10,514 nucleotides of DNA from an uncultured Lachnospiraceae bacterium (GTDB lineage Bacteria > Bacillota > Clostridia > Lachnospirales > Lachnospiraceae). The notes under the pieces were generated by a model. It made no database searches and was not told where the DNA came from. It saw nothing but the letters and a program-made list of their open reading frames with translations. Numbering within the stretch: the first letter of the stretch is position 1; each line of letters opens with the position of its first letter. This document shows, in pieces, positions 1 to 7,305 of the stretch. The stretch lies in NCBI GenBank assembly GCA_910586555.1, contig CAJUJY010000092.1, forward strand, positions 1-10,514, read 5' to 3'. The position numbers were made by a program, and so were the translations under genes.

Positions 1-52
1 GCTTACTTGAGTCTTCCAAGATTTGTGAGATTTTTGAAAATTGATTTCCGTG
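1..52 (+). repeat. Left copy of a 52-bp perfect terminal inverted repeat
   Basis: The first 52 bases are the exact reverse complement of the last 52 bases of the window. Identity stops abruptly at base 53. The sequence begins GCTTACTTGAGTCTTCC, ends GATTTCCGTG, and carries no coding sequence. The copy lies just beyond the terminator of the NlpC/P60 gene. A perfect repeat forming both window ends suggests that the boundary was set by a multi-copy element, such as the end of an insertion sequence, or by an invertible-segment border. The sequence alone cannot decide between these. I do not recognise the family. Confidence 0.95.
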
Positions 53-59
53 TCAATTA

Positions 60-101
60 CCATAACAAAGAAATGCCCCAGGAAAACTTCCCTGGGGCAT
101 T
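60..101 (-). terminator. Rho-independent terminator of the NlpC/P60 gene
   Basis: On the minus strand an 11-bp perfect stem (AATGCCCCAGG pairing with CCTGGGGCATT, bases 72-101) with an 8-base loop is followed by a T-rich tail, TTCTTTGTTA. It lies about 30 bp past the stop codon of the NlpC/P60 gene and is well placed to end its transcript. The stem is strong enough that the plus strand could form it too, but there is no plus-strand gene to terminate and no T tract on that side. Confidence 0.85.
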
Positions 102-131
102 GTATATATAAATGCAAAAATATGTATTTTT

Positions 132-1907
132 TTAATCTACAGGCCTTGCTATCATTACTATTGAGTCATTTTGTGAATATTCATAATGTATTACTGCATT
201 ATTACTGCTGCTCGCTGACACATCCATATCCTGTCCTGTATACATTTCTACATGTGATATGTTTTTATAACGTCCGTTCTTTGTATAAGAGAAGAATACC
301 AGATCGCCTGGAAGCAGTTTTTCACTTGGTACAGCCTTATTATAAAGCACTTTGTCATTATTACTGCACCATTTTGCTATATCGGCTGCTGTAGGTGCCC
401 ATCCTGACTCCACACCAAAGAATACATTATATTTTGAATAAATCCTCCAGATAAGGGAGCTACAGTCATAATAACCCTTTCTCATTCTCTTTGCCTGGCT
501 GTAATGTGTCTTTGTATTGGATATTGAAATTGCCTTCTGTGAAGCTTTATAGCCTTTAACTGAAGATATCTCTACTGGTATCTCTATCTTACGGCCGTCT
601 GCATTAACAGTAACAACTGTATTTCCTGCTTTCTTAGCTTCAATATTTCCTTCTTCATCTACATCAGCAACTCCCTTTTTGCTGCTTTTAAATGTAACAG
701 TGCTTCTGTCCTCATCTAAACCGCTTATTTCTATACGCTCTTCACTTCCCTTATAGCTTGTAATGCCGTCACCATCATAGTAAGGATCAGTTACCGTTAC
801 ATAGCACAAAATTTCCCTGCCATCTGCATTAATGGTTACTACATCTTCACCTGTATTATTGGCATAAAGCTTGCCAGCCTTTTTAAAGTATGCTGTACCA
901 TTTTCACTTTTTTTAAGGTTCCACTCTACCACACTAGTTTCATCTGTACCTTCAAGTGTAATATTTTTAGTAACACCTTCTGCAATTATAATATCTGTTT
1001 CTGTAAGTACAGGATCTGTTACTATTAATTTTGTGCTAATTTGTACTGGATCACCTGTTTTTGGGGTTATAACAGCAGTAATATCTGTTTCACCAGAAGC
1101 AACGGCAGCAATGCCTCCCCCGCTTGTAACTGCGGCAGCTTCATTGCTAGTTTCCCATTTTACTGGCACATCATCTTCTGACGGGACATAATCTGATATA
1201 ACAGGGGCATATGCTTCTGTTCCTGCTGCCCTTGCCTGTGTCCCGTTTCCAAATGAAGGGGTTTTTATATCAATTTGTGCTACTTCTGTCTTTACCCCGT
1301 CATCACCAGCAACATAAACCTTTGCACTGCCAAATCCCTGTGCCGTAATAGTACCATCTGCATTTACCAGTACACTTTCATTGGAAGATGTGTACATATA
1401 TTTTCCTGTATCATATACCTGTGCTGCCATAAGGGGCATGCTTTCCCCATATGCTAAACCTGCCTGTTCTGGTTCAAGCACTTCCACTGTAAATACTTCA
1501 GTCTGTTTAATATTATTATATGTAAATGTAATATCAGCTTTTGCACTTCCTGCTGCCACTGCCTTAACTGTGCCATCACTGCTAAGGCTTGCACATGCAG
1601 GTTCCGGGTTTTCGCTGTTCCAGTTATAACTAATCTGGTAATCTGCATCTTTAGCATTATAATCACCACTATAGTTAGTGCCAAGGAACTCTTCACTTAT
1701 AAAACTTCTAAGGTTTATAGTACCACCTTCAAAAACCTGGGTGCCATCCTGGTATAAAAGCTTGTCCAGCGCAGATGCCTTCTGCCATAAAAAACAGCTT
1801 GCAATAAGCACGGCAGATAAATACAGTAGCTTTTTCTGTTTAATAATCCTGCTAAGGCTTTTAAGTATCTTTTCTGTGTCTTTTTTGTCTTTAACAAGAC
1901 TTGTCAT
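132..1907 (-). CDS. Membrane-anchored or exported Big2-repeat protein with C-terminal NlpC/P60-type peptidase domain
   Basis: The 591-residue protein has a lysine-rich N-terminus, then a hydrophobic stretch at about residues 27-46 (signal peptide or membrane anchor; an ASA sequence follows). About five Big2-like immunoglobulin repeats fill residues 60-450, recognisable by recurring phrases such as DGTVKAVAAG, DGTITAQGFG and EGNIEAKKAG. The last 115 residues match the NlpC/P60 fold: a DCSS motif with the likely nucleophile Cys482, an LLPGDLVFF segment, and ISHVEMY with His552. His574 is a candidate third residue. NlpC/P60 enzymes usually cut peptidoglycan stem peptides, and Big2 repeats are common in surface proteins, so cell-wall remodelling outside the membrane is likely; the exact substrate is unknown. 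The start was chosen for the GGAGG at 1916-1920, eight bases upstream. In-frame ATGs at 1922 and 1979 lack a comparable site. The gene is monocistronic or distal to engB and has its own terminator. Confidence 0.85.
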   Translation of the reverse strand: MTSLVKDKKDTEKILKSLSRIIKQKKLLYLSAVLIASCFLWQKASALDKLLYQDGTQVFEGGTINLRSFISEEFLGTNYSGDYNAKDADYQISYNWNSENPEPACASLSSDGTVKAVAAGSAKADITFTYNNIKQTEVFTVEVLEPEQAGLAYGESMPLMAAQVYDTGKYMYTSSNESVLVNADGTITAQGFGSAKVYVAGDDGVKTEVAQIDIKTPSFGNGTQARAAGTEAYAPVISDYVPSEDDVPVKWETSNEAAAVTSGGGIAAVASGETDITAVITPKTGDPVQISTKLIVTDPVLTETDIIIAEGVTKNITLEGTDETSVVEWNLKKSENGTAYFKKAGKLYANNTGEDVVTINADGREILCYVTVTDPYYDGDGITSYKGSEERIEISGLDEDRSTVTFKSSKKGVADVDEEGNIEAKKAGNTVVTVNADGRKIEIPVEISSVKGYKASQKAISISNTKTHYSQAKRMRKGYYDCSSLIWRIYSKYNVFFGVESGWAPTAADIAKWCSNNDKVLYNKAVPSEKLLPGDLVFFSYTKNGRYKNISHVEMYTGQDMDVSASSSNNAVIHYEYSQNDSIVMIARPVD

Positions 1908-1941
1908 CTTCCAATCCTCCATTCTGTTCTTTCTGGTCCGC

Positions 1942-1971
1942 TGCCAGGAAATGCCTGTTACATTCCTGGCA
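1942..1971 (-). promoter_or_regulatory. Leader hairpin upstream of the NlpC/P60 gene
   Basis: TGCCAGGAATG pairs with CATTTCCTGGCA on the minus strand, giving 11 base pairs with one bulged base and a short loop. It lies about 20 bases upstream of the GGAGG site of the NlpC/P60 gene. It has no T tract, so it is not an obvious terminator. It could stabilise the mRNA leader or be a protein-binding palindrome. I could not find a convincing -35/-10 pair for this gene between 1908 and 2345. Confidence 0.45.
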
Positions 1972-2004
1972 TAGGGCACAATTTACTGGAAAGGGCATGT
2001 CCAG

Positions 2005-2091
2005 TTATGTGCCTGCTTCTTTAACAATATCATCTTTATTTTTTTCAATCCACTTGCGGTAGTTAGGAGCAAGACAATAATGTGGATTGCC
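2005..2091 (-). pseudogene. Possible orphan C-terminal fragment of a lost gene
   Basis: A 28-codon stretch on the minus strand reads like natural protein (contains CLAPNYRKWIEKNKDD, with mixed charged and aromatic residues) and ends in TAA. A TGA lies immediately upstream in the same frame, and there is no start codon or ribosome binding site. It may be the tail of a gene truncated when the adjacent structured element arrived. I do not recognise the family. Chance open reading over 28 codons is also quite possible. Confidence 0.25.
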
Positions 2092-2200
2092 TCATGGCAG
2101 CAGGGGATACCGCTTCCGCTCCGCCCGCTGCTGCTGTTATAATTGTTCCTGGCAATTCCTCCCCTGCCTGAGAGGTAGGGGAATCCTTACTGTTAATTAG
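2081..2200 (+). pseudogene. Possible decayed TnpB-tail-like reading frame
   Basis: The plus strand is open for 39 codons between two stops, encoding an Arg- and Cys-rich peptide (contains CGLPHGSRGYRFRSAR). The composition and the CG-x-x-H-G-start resemble, from memory, the poorly conserved tails of some Firmicutes IS605-type TnpB proteins. No RuvC motif or zinc-finger motif is present upstream, where the frame is closed. The GC-rich part also pairs with itself (GCAGCAG with CTGCTGC), so the apparent coding may be a by-product of RNA structure. The call is weak and rests mainly on the hairpins that follow. Confidence 0.2.
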
Positions 2201-2352
2201 TCAAGCGGATATTCGCAATCCGCTTCGCTACTTGCTCATAACCTCATAGCTGCTATCGCAGCTTTTCAGTGGGAGCTTATACTCCCACTGAAACAAGTAA
2301 GTCCCTACCCACCGCTTATGTTTCTGCAACATAGAAGCGGGGGACTTACTTG
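2161..2352. other. Hairpin cluster, candidate remnant of a structured mobile element or structured RNA
   Basis: Five stem-loops stand in 192 bases. 2161-2181: CCCCTGCC with GGTAGGGG, one G:T pair. 2203-2225: AAGCGGAT with ATCCGCTT. 2248-2263: AGCTGC with GCAGCT. 2264-2293: TTTCAGTGGGAG with CTCCCACTGAAA, 12 bp perfect. 2294-2352: CAAGTAAGTCCC with GGGACTTACTTG, enclosing a second stem CCGCTT..ATGTT with AACAT..AAGCGG. The last three abut with no spacer. None has a good T tract, so they are not simple terminators, although the last two could slow polymerase leaving engB. Dense hairpins next to a gene end are typical of IS200/IS605 ends and their guide-RNA scaffolds, and of short palindromic repeat elements; this assignment is inference. 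No transposase is present. The stems themselves are read directly from the sequence. Confidence 0.6.
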
Positions 2353-2948
2353 ATGAGGTTAAAGTCCATATAAACCATGTCAATATACTCCCATATCTCA
2401 TCCTTGCCAGATTTTGTTACTGATGAAAATGGTATTACAGGTGTGCCTTCCATGACAGCTAATGTATTCTTTATGTCCTTAAGGCGTGCCGCTTTCTGTG
2501 AACGCTTTACTTTATCCTCTTTTGTTGCTATAATTACAGGGTTAAAGCCATAGTTTACACACCAGTCATACATCTGTATATCATTATTATTTGGTGTATG
2601 GCGTATATCTACAAGTAAGAATACAAGTCTTAGGACTTTTGAGCCCTCCAGATAATTATTAATCATTTTGCCCCATTTTGCAACAAGATTTTTAGATACT
2701 TTTGCATACCCGTATCCCGGCAGGTCAACAAAATACAACATCCCGTTAATATTATAGAAATTAATGGTCTGGGTCTTGCCAGGCTGTGAAGATGTCCTTG
2801 CATATGATTTTCTGTCTGACAGGGTATTAATAAGTGAGGATTTACCTACATTGGAACGGCCCGCAAAAGCAATTTCAAGCAGGCTGTTTTCTGGAAGCCT
2901 GCTTGTAATGCCGCAGACTGTTTCAAGGTTTATGTTTTTAACTTTCAT
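2346..2948 (-). CDS. engB: Ribosome biogenesis GTP-binding protein EngB (YsxC/YihA)
   Basis: This 200-residue TRAFAC-class GTPase acts in 50S ribosomal subunit assembly in the cytoplasm and is usually essential in Firmicutes. The G motifs are in order: G1 GRSNVGKS at 30-37, the switch region around PGKTQTINFY at 57-65, G3 DLPGYG at 75-80, G4 TKED at 142-145, and G5 SS near 175. Length matches the family (about 195-210). The start lies one base after the lon stop codon, and the nearest ribosome binding site, GGGGAGG, is inside the last codons of lon about 12 bases upstream, which implies translational coupling to lon. The 3' end is odd: the stop codon lies inside the right arm of a long hairpin, so the last residues (about DFNLIK) may have been shaped by insertion of that element. 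Confidence 0.96.
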   Translation of the reverse strand: MKVKNINLETVCGITSRLPENSLLEIAFAGRSNVGKSSLINTLSDRKSYARTSSQPGKTQTINFYNINGMLYFVDLPGYGYAKVSKNLVAKWGKMINNYLEGSKVLRLVFLLVDIRHTPNNNDIQMYDWCVNYGFNPVIIATKEDKVKRSQKAARLKDIKNTLAVMEGTPVIPFSSVTKSGKDEIWEYIDMVYMDFNLIK

Positions 2949-2949
2949 T

Positions 2950-5277
2950 CTATACTAAAACCTCCCCAAATACCTCCTCTGCATGTTGTACATATTTTAT
3001 GCTTATGCCGTCTAAAACCTCTTTTTCAAGGTCATCAACATCTTTCTTGTTCTTAAGGGGCACTAATACCAGTTTTATGCCGGCTGTTTTAGCAGCAAGG
3101 ATTTTTTCTTTCAGGCCGCCTATAGGAAGTATCCTTCCCCTTAATGTAAGTTCACCAGTCATTGCAACATCAGGCCGTACTTTTTTGCCAAGGACAGCAG
3201 AATAAATGGCTGTTGCCATAGTAATGCCGGCTGACGGCCCATCCTTTGGCACAGCGCCTTCTGGAACATGCAGGTGTACATCATGTTTTTCAAAATATTT
3301 TTCAGGAAAATCATCTGGAACTGCTGATCTTACATAAGACAATGCAATTTTAGCAGATTCCTGCATTACATCACCAAGTTTGCCTGTAAGTTCAAGTTTT
3401 CCTGTGCCTTTCATAATATTTACTTCGATTTCAAGGGTATCACCACCTACGCTTGTCCACGCAAGGCCCCTGGCTATCCCGGTATCTGGTTCTGTATTTG
3501 CCATATCTGCCATATATTTTACAGTACCAAGAAATGTCTTTATATTACGTTCTGAAACCCTTACCCTGCTTCCAGGGTTCTTAGCTGCCTGCATAGCTGC
3601 CTTACGGCATATCTGTGCAATCTTCCTTTCAAGGCTTCTTACTCCTGCCTCCCTGGTATAATTTTCAATAATTATCTTAATAGCCTTGTCTGATATATTA
3701 AGCTGGTTTTTTGTCAAACCATTGGCATTTTTTTGTTTTTCTATAAGATGTTTCCTTGCAATATGGAATTTTTCATTAGATGTATAACCTGAAAGCTCTA
3801 TAACTTCCATTCTGTCAAGCAGCGGCCTTGGAATTGTATCAGTTGTATTTGCAGTACATATAAACATTACTTTTGACAAATCCACAGGCATTTCTACATA
3901 GTGGTCCCTGAAATGCTTGTTCTGCTCTGTATCTAACACTTCAAGCAGTGCTGAAGAAGGATCACCTTTGTAATCACTTCCAATCTTGTCTATTTCATCT
4001 AAAAGCATTACAGGGTTTTTGGCCTTGGCTGTTCTTAATGCAGCAACAATCCTTCCTGGCATTGCACCTACATATGTGCGCCTGTGTCCCCTTATCTCTG
4101 CTTCATCACGTACACCGCCAAGGCATATCCTTACATATTTCCTGCCCATTGATTTTGCAACAGATTTTGCAATGGAAGTCTTTCCAGTGCCTGGAGGCCC
4201 GGAAAGGCATATAACAGGGCTCTGCCCGTCTTTTTTAATTGCTTTTACTGCAAGGCACTCAAGCACCCTTTCTTTAACTTTCTTTAAACCATAGTGTTCC
4301 TTATCAAGTATTTCACTGGCATGTGCAATATCTATATTGCTTTTGCTCTCTTTTTTCCATGGGATATCTAAAAGGGTTTCTATATATCCCCTTATAACAG
4401 CATTTTCAGATGAACTTGAACTTGTAATTTTAAACCGCCGTATTTCTTCTGCGATTTTCTTTTTTACTTTTTTAGGTGCTTTAAGCTTTTCTAGTTTTTT
4501 TGTATACCTGCCTGCGTCAGATTCAGCGTCTTCCTCACCAAGTTCCTTGTGTATGGCCTTTATCTGCTCACGGAGATAATACTCTTTCTGGTTGCTCTCC
4601 ACCTGTGATTTAACACGCCTTGAAATATCGTCCTGTATACGTGCTATTCCTATTTCACGGCTTAACACTACCATAAGCTGTTCATGTCTGTCTATTATAC
4701 TGTCATAAGAAAGAATTTGTTGTTTTATCTGGTAATTTACTGGCATATTGGAGCTGATCTGGTAAATTAATGTATCAAGATCTGTAATATTTAATATTTC
4801 ATCTACAAGCTTCTGGTTAAACCTTCCATTAGCATTTGCATAGGCCTGGAACAAATCCTTAAGCCCGCGCGCCATTGCAACAATCTCCAATGTGTATGAT
4901 GTATCCTTTGTTTCAGGAACGTTTTCAAGCGTCCCTGCCAGATACCCGTCCATTGTTTCAAGGTACATAAGCTTCATGCGTTCCCTGCCAGATATAACAA
5001 CCCTTATAATTTTGCCAGGCATATTTACAATCTGTTTTACTTCGGCAAGTGTACCTGTTTCAAATAAATCATCAATGCCTGGCTCTTCAACAGCAGGTTC
5101 CTTCTGTGCAACAGTAAAAACAAGCTGTTTCCCGTTCATAGCTTCTTTAAGTGCCCGGACTGTATTTTCACGTCCCACTTCAAAATATACTGTAGTCTTT
5201 GGAAATACAACAAGATCCCTTAATGTAACTACAGGGATTTTTTCCATTTTACCTGTTTCGTCCATATTTTCTTCCAT
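2950..5277 (-). CDS. lon: ATP-dependent protease La (LonA)
   Basis: This 775-residue homohexameric AAA+ serine protease degrades misfolded and specific regulatory proteins in the cytoplasm. The order is canonical: substrate-binding N domain (about 10-200), a coiled-coil linker (about 205-285), the AAA+ module with Walker A GPPGTGKT (360-367) and Walker B VMLLDEID (423-430), then the protease domain with catalytic Ser in KDGPSAG (about 682) and Lys in GGLKEK (about 725). No membrane segment is present, so this is LonA and not LonB. I chose the ATG at 5277 because AGGA stands seven bases before it; the in-frame ATG at 5295 has no ribosome binding site and lies in the same leader motif seen before glmM. 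The gene follows clpX after a spacer with a strong hairpin and runs into engB with one base between stop and start. Confidence 0.97.
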   Translation of the reverse strand: MEENMDETGKMEKIPVVTLRDLVVFPKTTVYFEVGRENTVRALKEAMNGKQLVFTVAQKEPAVEEPGIDDLFETGTLAEVKQIVNMPGKIIRVVISGRERMKLMYLETMDGYLAGTLENVPETKDTSYTLEIVAMARGLKDLFQAYANANGRFNQKLVDEILNITDLDTLIYQISSNMPVNYQIKQQILSYDSIIDRHEQLMVVLSREIGIARIQDDISRRVKSQVESNQKEYYLREQIKAIHKELGEEDAESDAGRYTKKLEKLKAPKKVKKKIAEEIRRFKITSSSSSENAVIRGYIETLLDIPWKKESKSNIDIAHASEILDKEHYGLKKVKERVLECLAVKAIKKDGQSPVICLSGPPGTGKTSIAKSVAKSMGRKYVRICLGGVRDEAEIRGHRRTYVGAMPGRIVAALRTAKAKNPVMLLDEIDKIGSDYKGDPSSALLEVLDTEQNKHFRDHYVEMPVDLSKVMFICTANTTDTIPRPLLDRMEVIELSGYTSNEKFHIARKHLIEKQKNANGLTKNQLNISDKAIKIIIENYTREAGVRSLERKIAQICRKAAMQAAKNPGSRVRVSERNIKTFLGTVKYMADMANTEPDTGIARGLAWTSVGGDTLEIEVNIMKGTGKLELTGKLGDVMQESAKIALSYVRSAVPDDFPEKYFEKHDVHLHVPEGAVPKDGPSAGITMATAIYSAVLGKKVRPDVAMTGELTLRGRILPIGGLKEKILAAKTAGIKLVLVPLKNKKDVDDLEKEVLDGISIKYVQHAEEVFGEVLV

Positions 5278-5315
5278 ATTTAAATCCTGCTCCATTCTGC
5301 TGTTTACATAACCGA

Positions 5316-5343
5316 AACAGAGGGATTACCTAATCCCCCTGTT
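5316..5343 (-). promoter_or_regulatory. Strong hairpin between clpX and lon, possible attenuator or processing site
   Basis: AACAGGGGGATT pairs with AATCCCTCTGTT on the minus strand: 12 bp with one G:U pair and a 4-base loop, in the 84-base gap between clpX and lon. The tail after it (TCGGTTATG) has few T residues, so full termination is unlikely. Partial termination, RNA processing or 3'-end protection would all let clpX and lon accumulate at different levels. A TATAAT stands just upstream on the minus strand near 5350, but no matching -35 is seen. Confidence 0.55.
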
Positions 5344-5361
5344 ATATTGCATTATATAAGC

Positions 5362-6642
5362 CTATGCAATTTCATTTTTAGTCCTTCTGCTTGTACGCCT
5401 TGTTTCGTTATTTTCAAGTATAAGCAGAGGTTCTTCATCACCTGTTACTGACTCCCTGGTAATAATACATTCTTTTACTTCACTATCCGACGGGACTTCA
5501 AACATTGCATCCATCATAATGGATTCCATAATTGCCCTAAGCCCCCTTGCACCTGTTTTCCTTTCAACAGAACGCTTTGCAACTGCTGCAATCGCATCAT
5601 CTTCAAATGATAATGTTACACCATCTAATTCAAACAGTTTCTTATACTGCTTAGTAATTGCATTTTTTGGCTCAACAAGAATCCTTTTAAGCGCTTCTTC
5701 ATCAAGTAAATCAAGTGCAACATTAACTGGCAGCCTTCCAATAAGTTCTGGTATAATGCCAAACTTTACAAAATCCTCTGGAAGTACCTGGCGGAACAAA
5801 TCGCCAATATTTTCGTCCCTCTTTGCTGAAATCTCTGCATTAAAACCAATAGATTTCCTGCCTATGCGCGTACCAATAATATTTTCCAGCCCGTCAAACG
5901 CGCCACCGCATATAAACAGTATATTTGTTGTGTCTATCTGGTAAAATTCCTGGTGCGGGTGTTTCCTGCCGCCTTGTGGCGGCACACTTGCAACAGTGCC
6001 CTCTAAAATTTTAAGAAGTGCCTGCTGTACGCCTTCACCAGAAACATCCCTTGTAATTGATACATTTTCACCTTTACGTGTAATTTTATCAATCTCATCT
6101 ATATAAATAATTCCGTGTGAGGCCCTTTCCATATCATAGTCTGCTGCCTGTATAATCTTTAAAAGTATATTTTCGACATCTTCACCTACATAGCCTGCTT
6201 CTGTAAGGGCTGTAGCGTCTGCAATAGCAAATGGGACATTAAGTATCTTTGCAAGTGTCTGTGCAAGGAAAGTCTTGCCTGAACCAGTAGGCCCAATCAT
6301 CATAATATTGCTTTTTTGCAGTTCTACGTCCATATTACGGCTTGAAAGCACACGTTTATAGTGGTTATAAACTGATACGGACAGCACTTTTTTAGCCTCT
6401 TCCTGTCCTACCACATATTCATCAAGAAACTCCTTGATTTCTTTTGGTTTAAGAAGGTTAATATCCATATCATTCATATATAATTCATCATCATTTACAT
6501 CTTCTTCAATGATTTCAGAACAAAGTTCAATACACTGGTCGCAGATATAGACACCTGGCCCTGCAACTAACTTGTGTACCTGGTTCTGTGTCTTTCCACA
6601 GAATGAACACTTAAGCTTTGTTTCATCTTTTTTTATGCCCAT
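5362..6642 (-). CDS. clpX: ATP-dependent Clp protease ATP-binding subunit ClpX
   Basis: This 426-residue AAA+ unfoldase forms a hexamer that recognises substrates, including SsrA-tagged proteins, and threads them into ClpP. The N-terminal zinc-binding domain has Cys12, Cys15, Cys34 and Cys37. Walker A GPTGSGKT is at 117-124, the pore loop GYVG at 150-153, Walker B IIYIDEID at 178-185, the RKH loop at 226-228, and the IGF loop that docks onto ClpP at 265-267. All functional loops are intact and the length is normal. The start at 6642 (MGIKKDE) has GGAGG five bases upstream; the longer in-frame ATG at 6669 adds nine residues not expected for ClpX. It follows clpP after 33 bases, so the two are surely co-transcribed. 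Confidence 0.98.
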   Translation of the reverse strand: MGIKKDETKLKCSFCGKTQNQVHKLVAGPGVYICDQCIELCSEIIEEDVNDDELYMNDMDINLLKPKEIKEFLDEYVVGQEEAKKVLSVSVYNHYKRVLSSRNMDVELQKSNIMMIGPTGSGKTFLAQTLAKILNVPFAIADATALTEAGYVGEDVENILLKIIQAADYDMERASHGIIYIDEIDKITRKGENVSITRDVSGEGVQQALLKILEGTVASVPPQGGRKHPHQEFYQIDTTNILFICGGAFDGLENIIGTRIGRKSIGFNAEISAKRDENIGDLFRQVLPEDFVKFGIIPELIGRLPVNVALDLLDEEALKRILVEPKNAITKQYKKLFELDGVTLSFEDDAIAAVAKRSVERKTGARGLRAIMESIMMDAMFEVPSDSEVKECIITRESVTGDEEPLLILENNETRRTSRRTKNEIA

Positions 6643-6675
6643 TGCTACCTCCAAACTAATGAAAAACAATGCCTG

Positions 6676-7263
6676 TTACTTTCTTTTTGTAATTATCTCG
6701 TCTATAAGACCGTAATCTTTAGCTTCCTGTGCCGTCATATAATTATCACGTTCCGTATCAATCTGTATCTGTTCCAGATCTTTTCCTGTATTGGCAGCAA
6801 GTATTTCATTCAGGCGGCTTCTTGTCTTTAAAATCTGTTCTGCCACAATACGGATTTCTGTTTCCTGTCCTTTAGCACCGCCTGATGGCTGGTGTATCAT
6901 AACTTCTGCATTAGGAAGCGCAAACCTTTTTCCTTTTGTGCCACCTGAAAGAAGGAATGCACCCATGCTTGCTGCAAGTCCCATGCATATAGTAGACACA
7001 TCACATTTAATATAGTTCATTGTATCATATATTGCAAACCCTGCACTTACTGAACCGCCAGGGCTGTTAATATAAAACTGTACATCTTTTTCTGAATCCT
7101 GTGATTCGAGGAAAAGAAGCTGTGATACAATAAGGCTTGCAACATCATCATTTACTTCCCCTGTAAGGAATATAATCCTGTCCTGTAAAAGCCTTGAATA
7201 AATGTCATATGAGCGTTCACCACTGCTTGTTTTCTCAATAACATAAGGTATACTGTACCCCAT
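6676..7263 (-). CDS. clpP: ATP-dependent Clp protease proteolytic subunit ClpP
   Basis: This 195-residue serine peptidase forms the two-ring tetradecameric chamber that works with ClpX, encoded next to it. The catalytic triad is Ser99 (in GLAASMGA), His124 (in MIHQPSGG) and Asp173 (in TERDNYM). The Gly-rich NSPGGSVSAG strand is present. The start is uncertain: I prefer the ATG at 7263 (MGYSIPYVIE), which matches the usual Firmicutes N-terminus and has a GGTGG-type site five bases upstream. The in-frame ATG at 7275 would add four residues, and its AAGGA touches the start codon. The short propeptide typical of ClpP is probably removed by self-cleavage. It lies 42 bases downstream of tig, and no separate promoter is visible. 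Confidence 0.97.
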   Translation of the reverse strand: MGYSIPYVIEKTSSGERSYDIYSRLLQDRIIFLTGEVNDDVASLIVSQLLFLESQDSEKDVQFYINSPGGSVSAGFAIYDTMNYIKCDVSTICMGLAASMGAFLLSGGTKGKRFALPNAEVMIHQPSGGAKGQETEIRIVAEQILKTRSRLNEILAANTGKDLEQIQIDTERDNYMTAQEAKDYGLIDEIITKRK

Positions 7264-7305
7264 AATTTCCACCATTCCTTTCCCGCATTAACTGTTATTT
7301 TGTAT

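Noticed and set aside
41..394. Plus-strand open frame at the left end
   Set aside because: It lies largely opposite the NlpC/P60 coding sequence and its terminator, has no ribosome binding site, and its sequence looks like an antisense shadow.
2161..2352. CRISPR array or T-box/riboswitch leader
   Set aside because: The stems differ from one another, with no repeated unit or spacers. The region is not the leader of an aminoacyl-tRNA or biosynthetic gene, and no T-box motif is seen.
2346..2353. Shared CTTACTTGA between the window's left end and the engB hairpin
   Set aside because: A 9-base match is expected by chance several times in 10 kb, and the surrounding bases do not match.
5316..5343. 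Full rho-independent terminator between clpX and lon
   Set aside because: The stem is good, but the T tract is missing on the minus strand. It is kept only as a possible attenuator or processing site.
1951..6679. Shared 11-mer ATGCCTGTTAC at 1951-1961 and 6669-6679
   Set aside because: Several such matches are expected by chance in a window this size, and neither site has further similarity around it.
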